A stretch of DNA of 6,311 nt, from contig CAZKGM010000078.1 in the NCBI GenBank assembly GCA_964552395.1, positions 1 to 6,311 on the forward strand, read 5' to 3'. A model generated the notes under the pieces. It saw only the letters and a program-made list of their open reading frames with translations, was not told the origin of the DNA and did not search any database. The position numbers and the translations under genes were made by a program. Positions 6,221 through 6,311 of this stretch are shown here, in pieces; the stretch's first letter is position 1; each line of letters begins with the position of its first letter. This DNA is from JAJDNH01 sp964552395. Lineage in GTDB: Bacteria > Acidobacteriota > Thermoanaerobaculia > Thermoanaerobaculales > Sulfomarinibacteraceae.

Positions 6221-6311
6221 CGCGCGCCGTCGGAGGGTTCCTGGACAGATATCCCGGCCACGGCAGATCCGCGGCCTGCGGCCGCACCCCGAGGTTCCGC
6301 GGTACTCCGGC

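Noticed and set aside
6190..6285. Cluster of restriction-type palindromes (TCTAGA, CCGCGG, GGCCGGCC, GCGCGC, GATATC, GCGGCCGC) resembling a cloning polylinker
   Set aside because: Most are pure G/C palindromes expected in such DNA, they are spread over about 100 bases with unrelated sequence between, and no vector sequence is recognisable.
6271..6285. Short GCGGCC-TGC-GGCCGC hairpin upstream of the gene as a terminator
   Set aside because: The stem is only six base pairs, lacks a T-run on either strand, and is easily produced by base composition. No upstream gene end is visible to support it.
5652..6287. Minus-strand 211-codon frame starting upstream of the A2M start
   Set aside because: It overlaps the signal peptide and helical region in another frame, is Arg/Ala/Gly/Pro-rich, and carries no domain. 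No ribosome binding site is evident before its start.

Overview
The window holds one complete, very large protein-coding gene on the minus strand (128-6181, 2017 codons) with short flanks of 127 and 130 bases. The protein is a bacterial alpha-2-macroglobulin (A2M) family member. It has a Sec-type signal peptide, a long helical N-terminal region, a stack of macroglobulin (MG) beta-sandwich domains, a low-complexity stretch where a protease bait region would be expected, the A2M core domain, a thioester domain with an intact C-x-E-Q motif (Cys1482-Gln1485), and a C-terminal receptor-binding-like domain. In this family, cleavage of the bait region triggers a conformational change and the thioester covalently captures the attacking protease. 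The expected role is therefore a periplasmic or surface protease trap.

The DNA is strongly G+C-rich with G/C-rich third codon positions. This explains the many long spurious open frames on both strands. The organism is a high-GC bacterium, very probably with a Gram-negative-type envelope because that is where such proteins are usually found. The architecture (about 2000 residues, helical N-terminal part, YPYQCTEQ-type thioester, MYDASLD motif) resembles from memory the large A2M class common in Bacteroidota and also seen in Acidobacteriota, Myxococcota and related groups. The base composition argues against Bacteroidota. A phylum-level assignment is a guess.

Layout by position: 1-127 is non-coding, downstream of the gene, and rich in inverted repeats that may act as a terminator. 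128-6181 is the A2M gene. 6182-6311 is the upstream region. It has no convincing ribosome binding site but has a TAnnnT box six bases before the ATG, which suggests leaderless transcription. No second gene is visible, so the operon context (for example a pbpC-type partner) cannot be judged. I see no RNA gene, mobile element or CRISPR array. The gene looks like an intact and fairly ordinary member of a known superfamily. The least characterised parts are the N-terminal helical region, the putative bait segment and the promoter arrangement.
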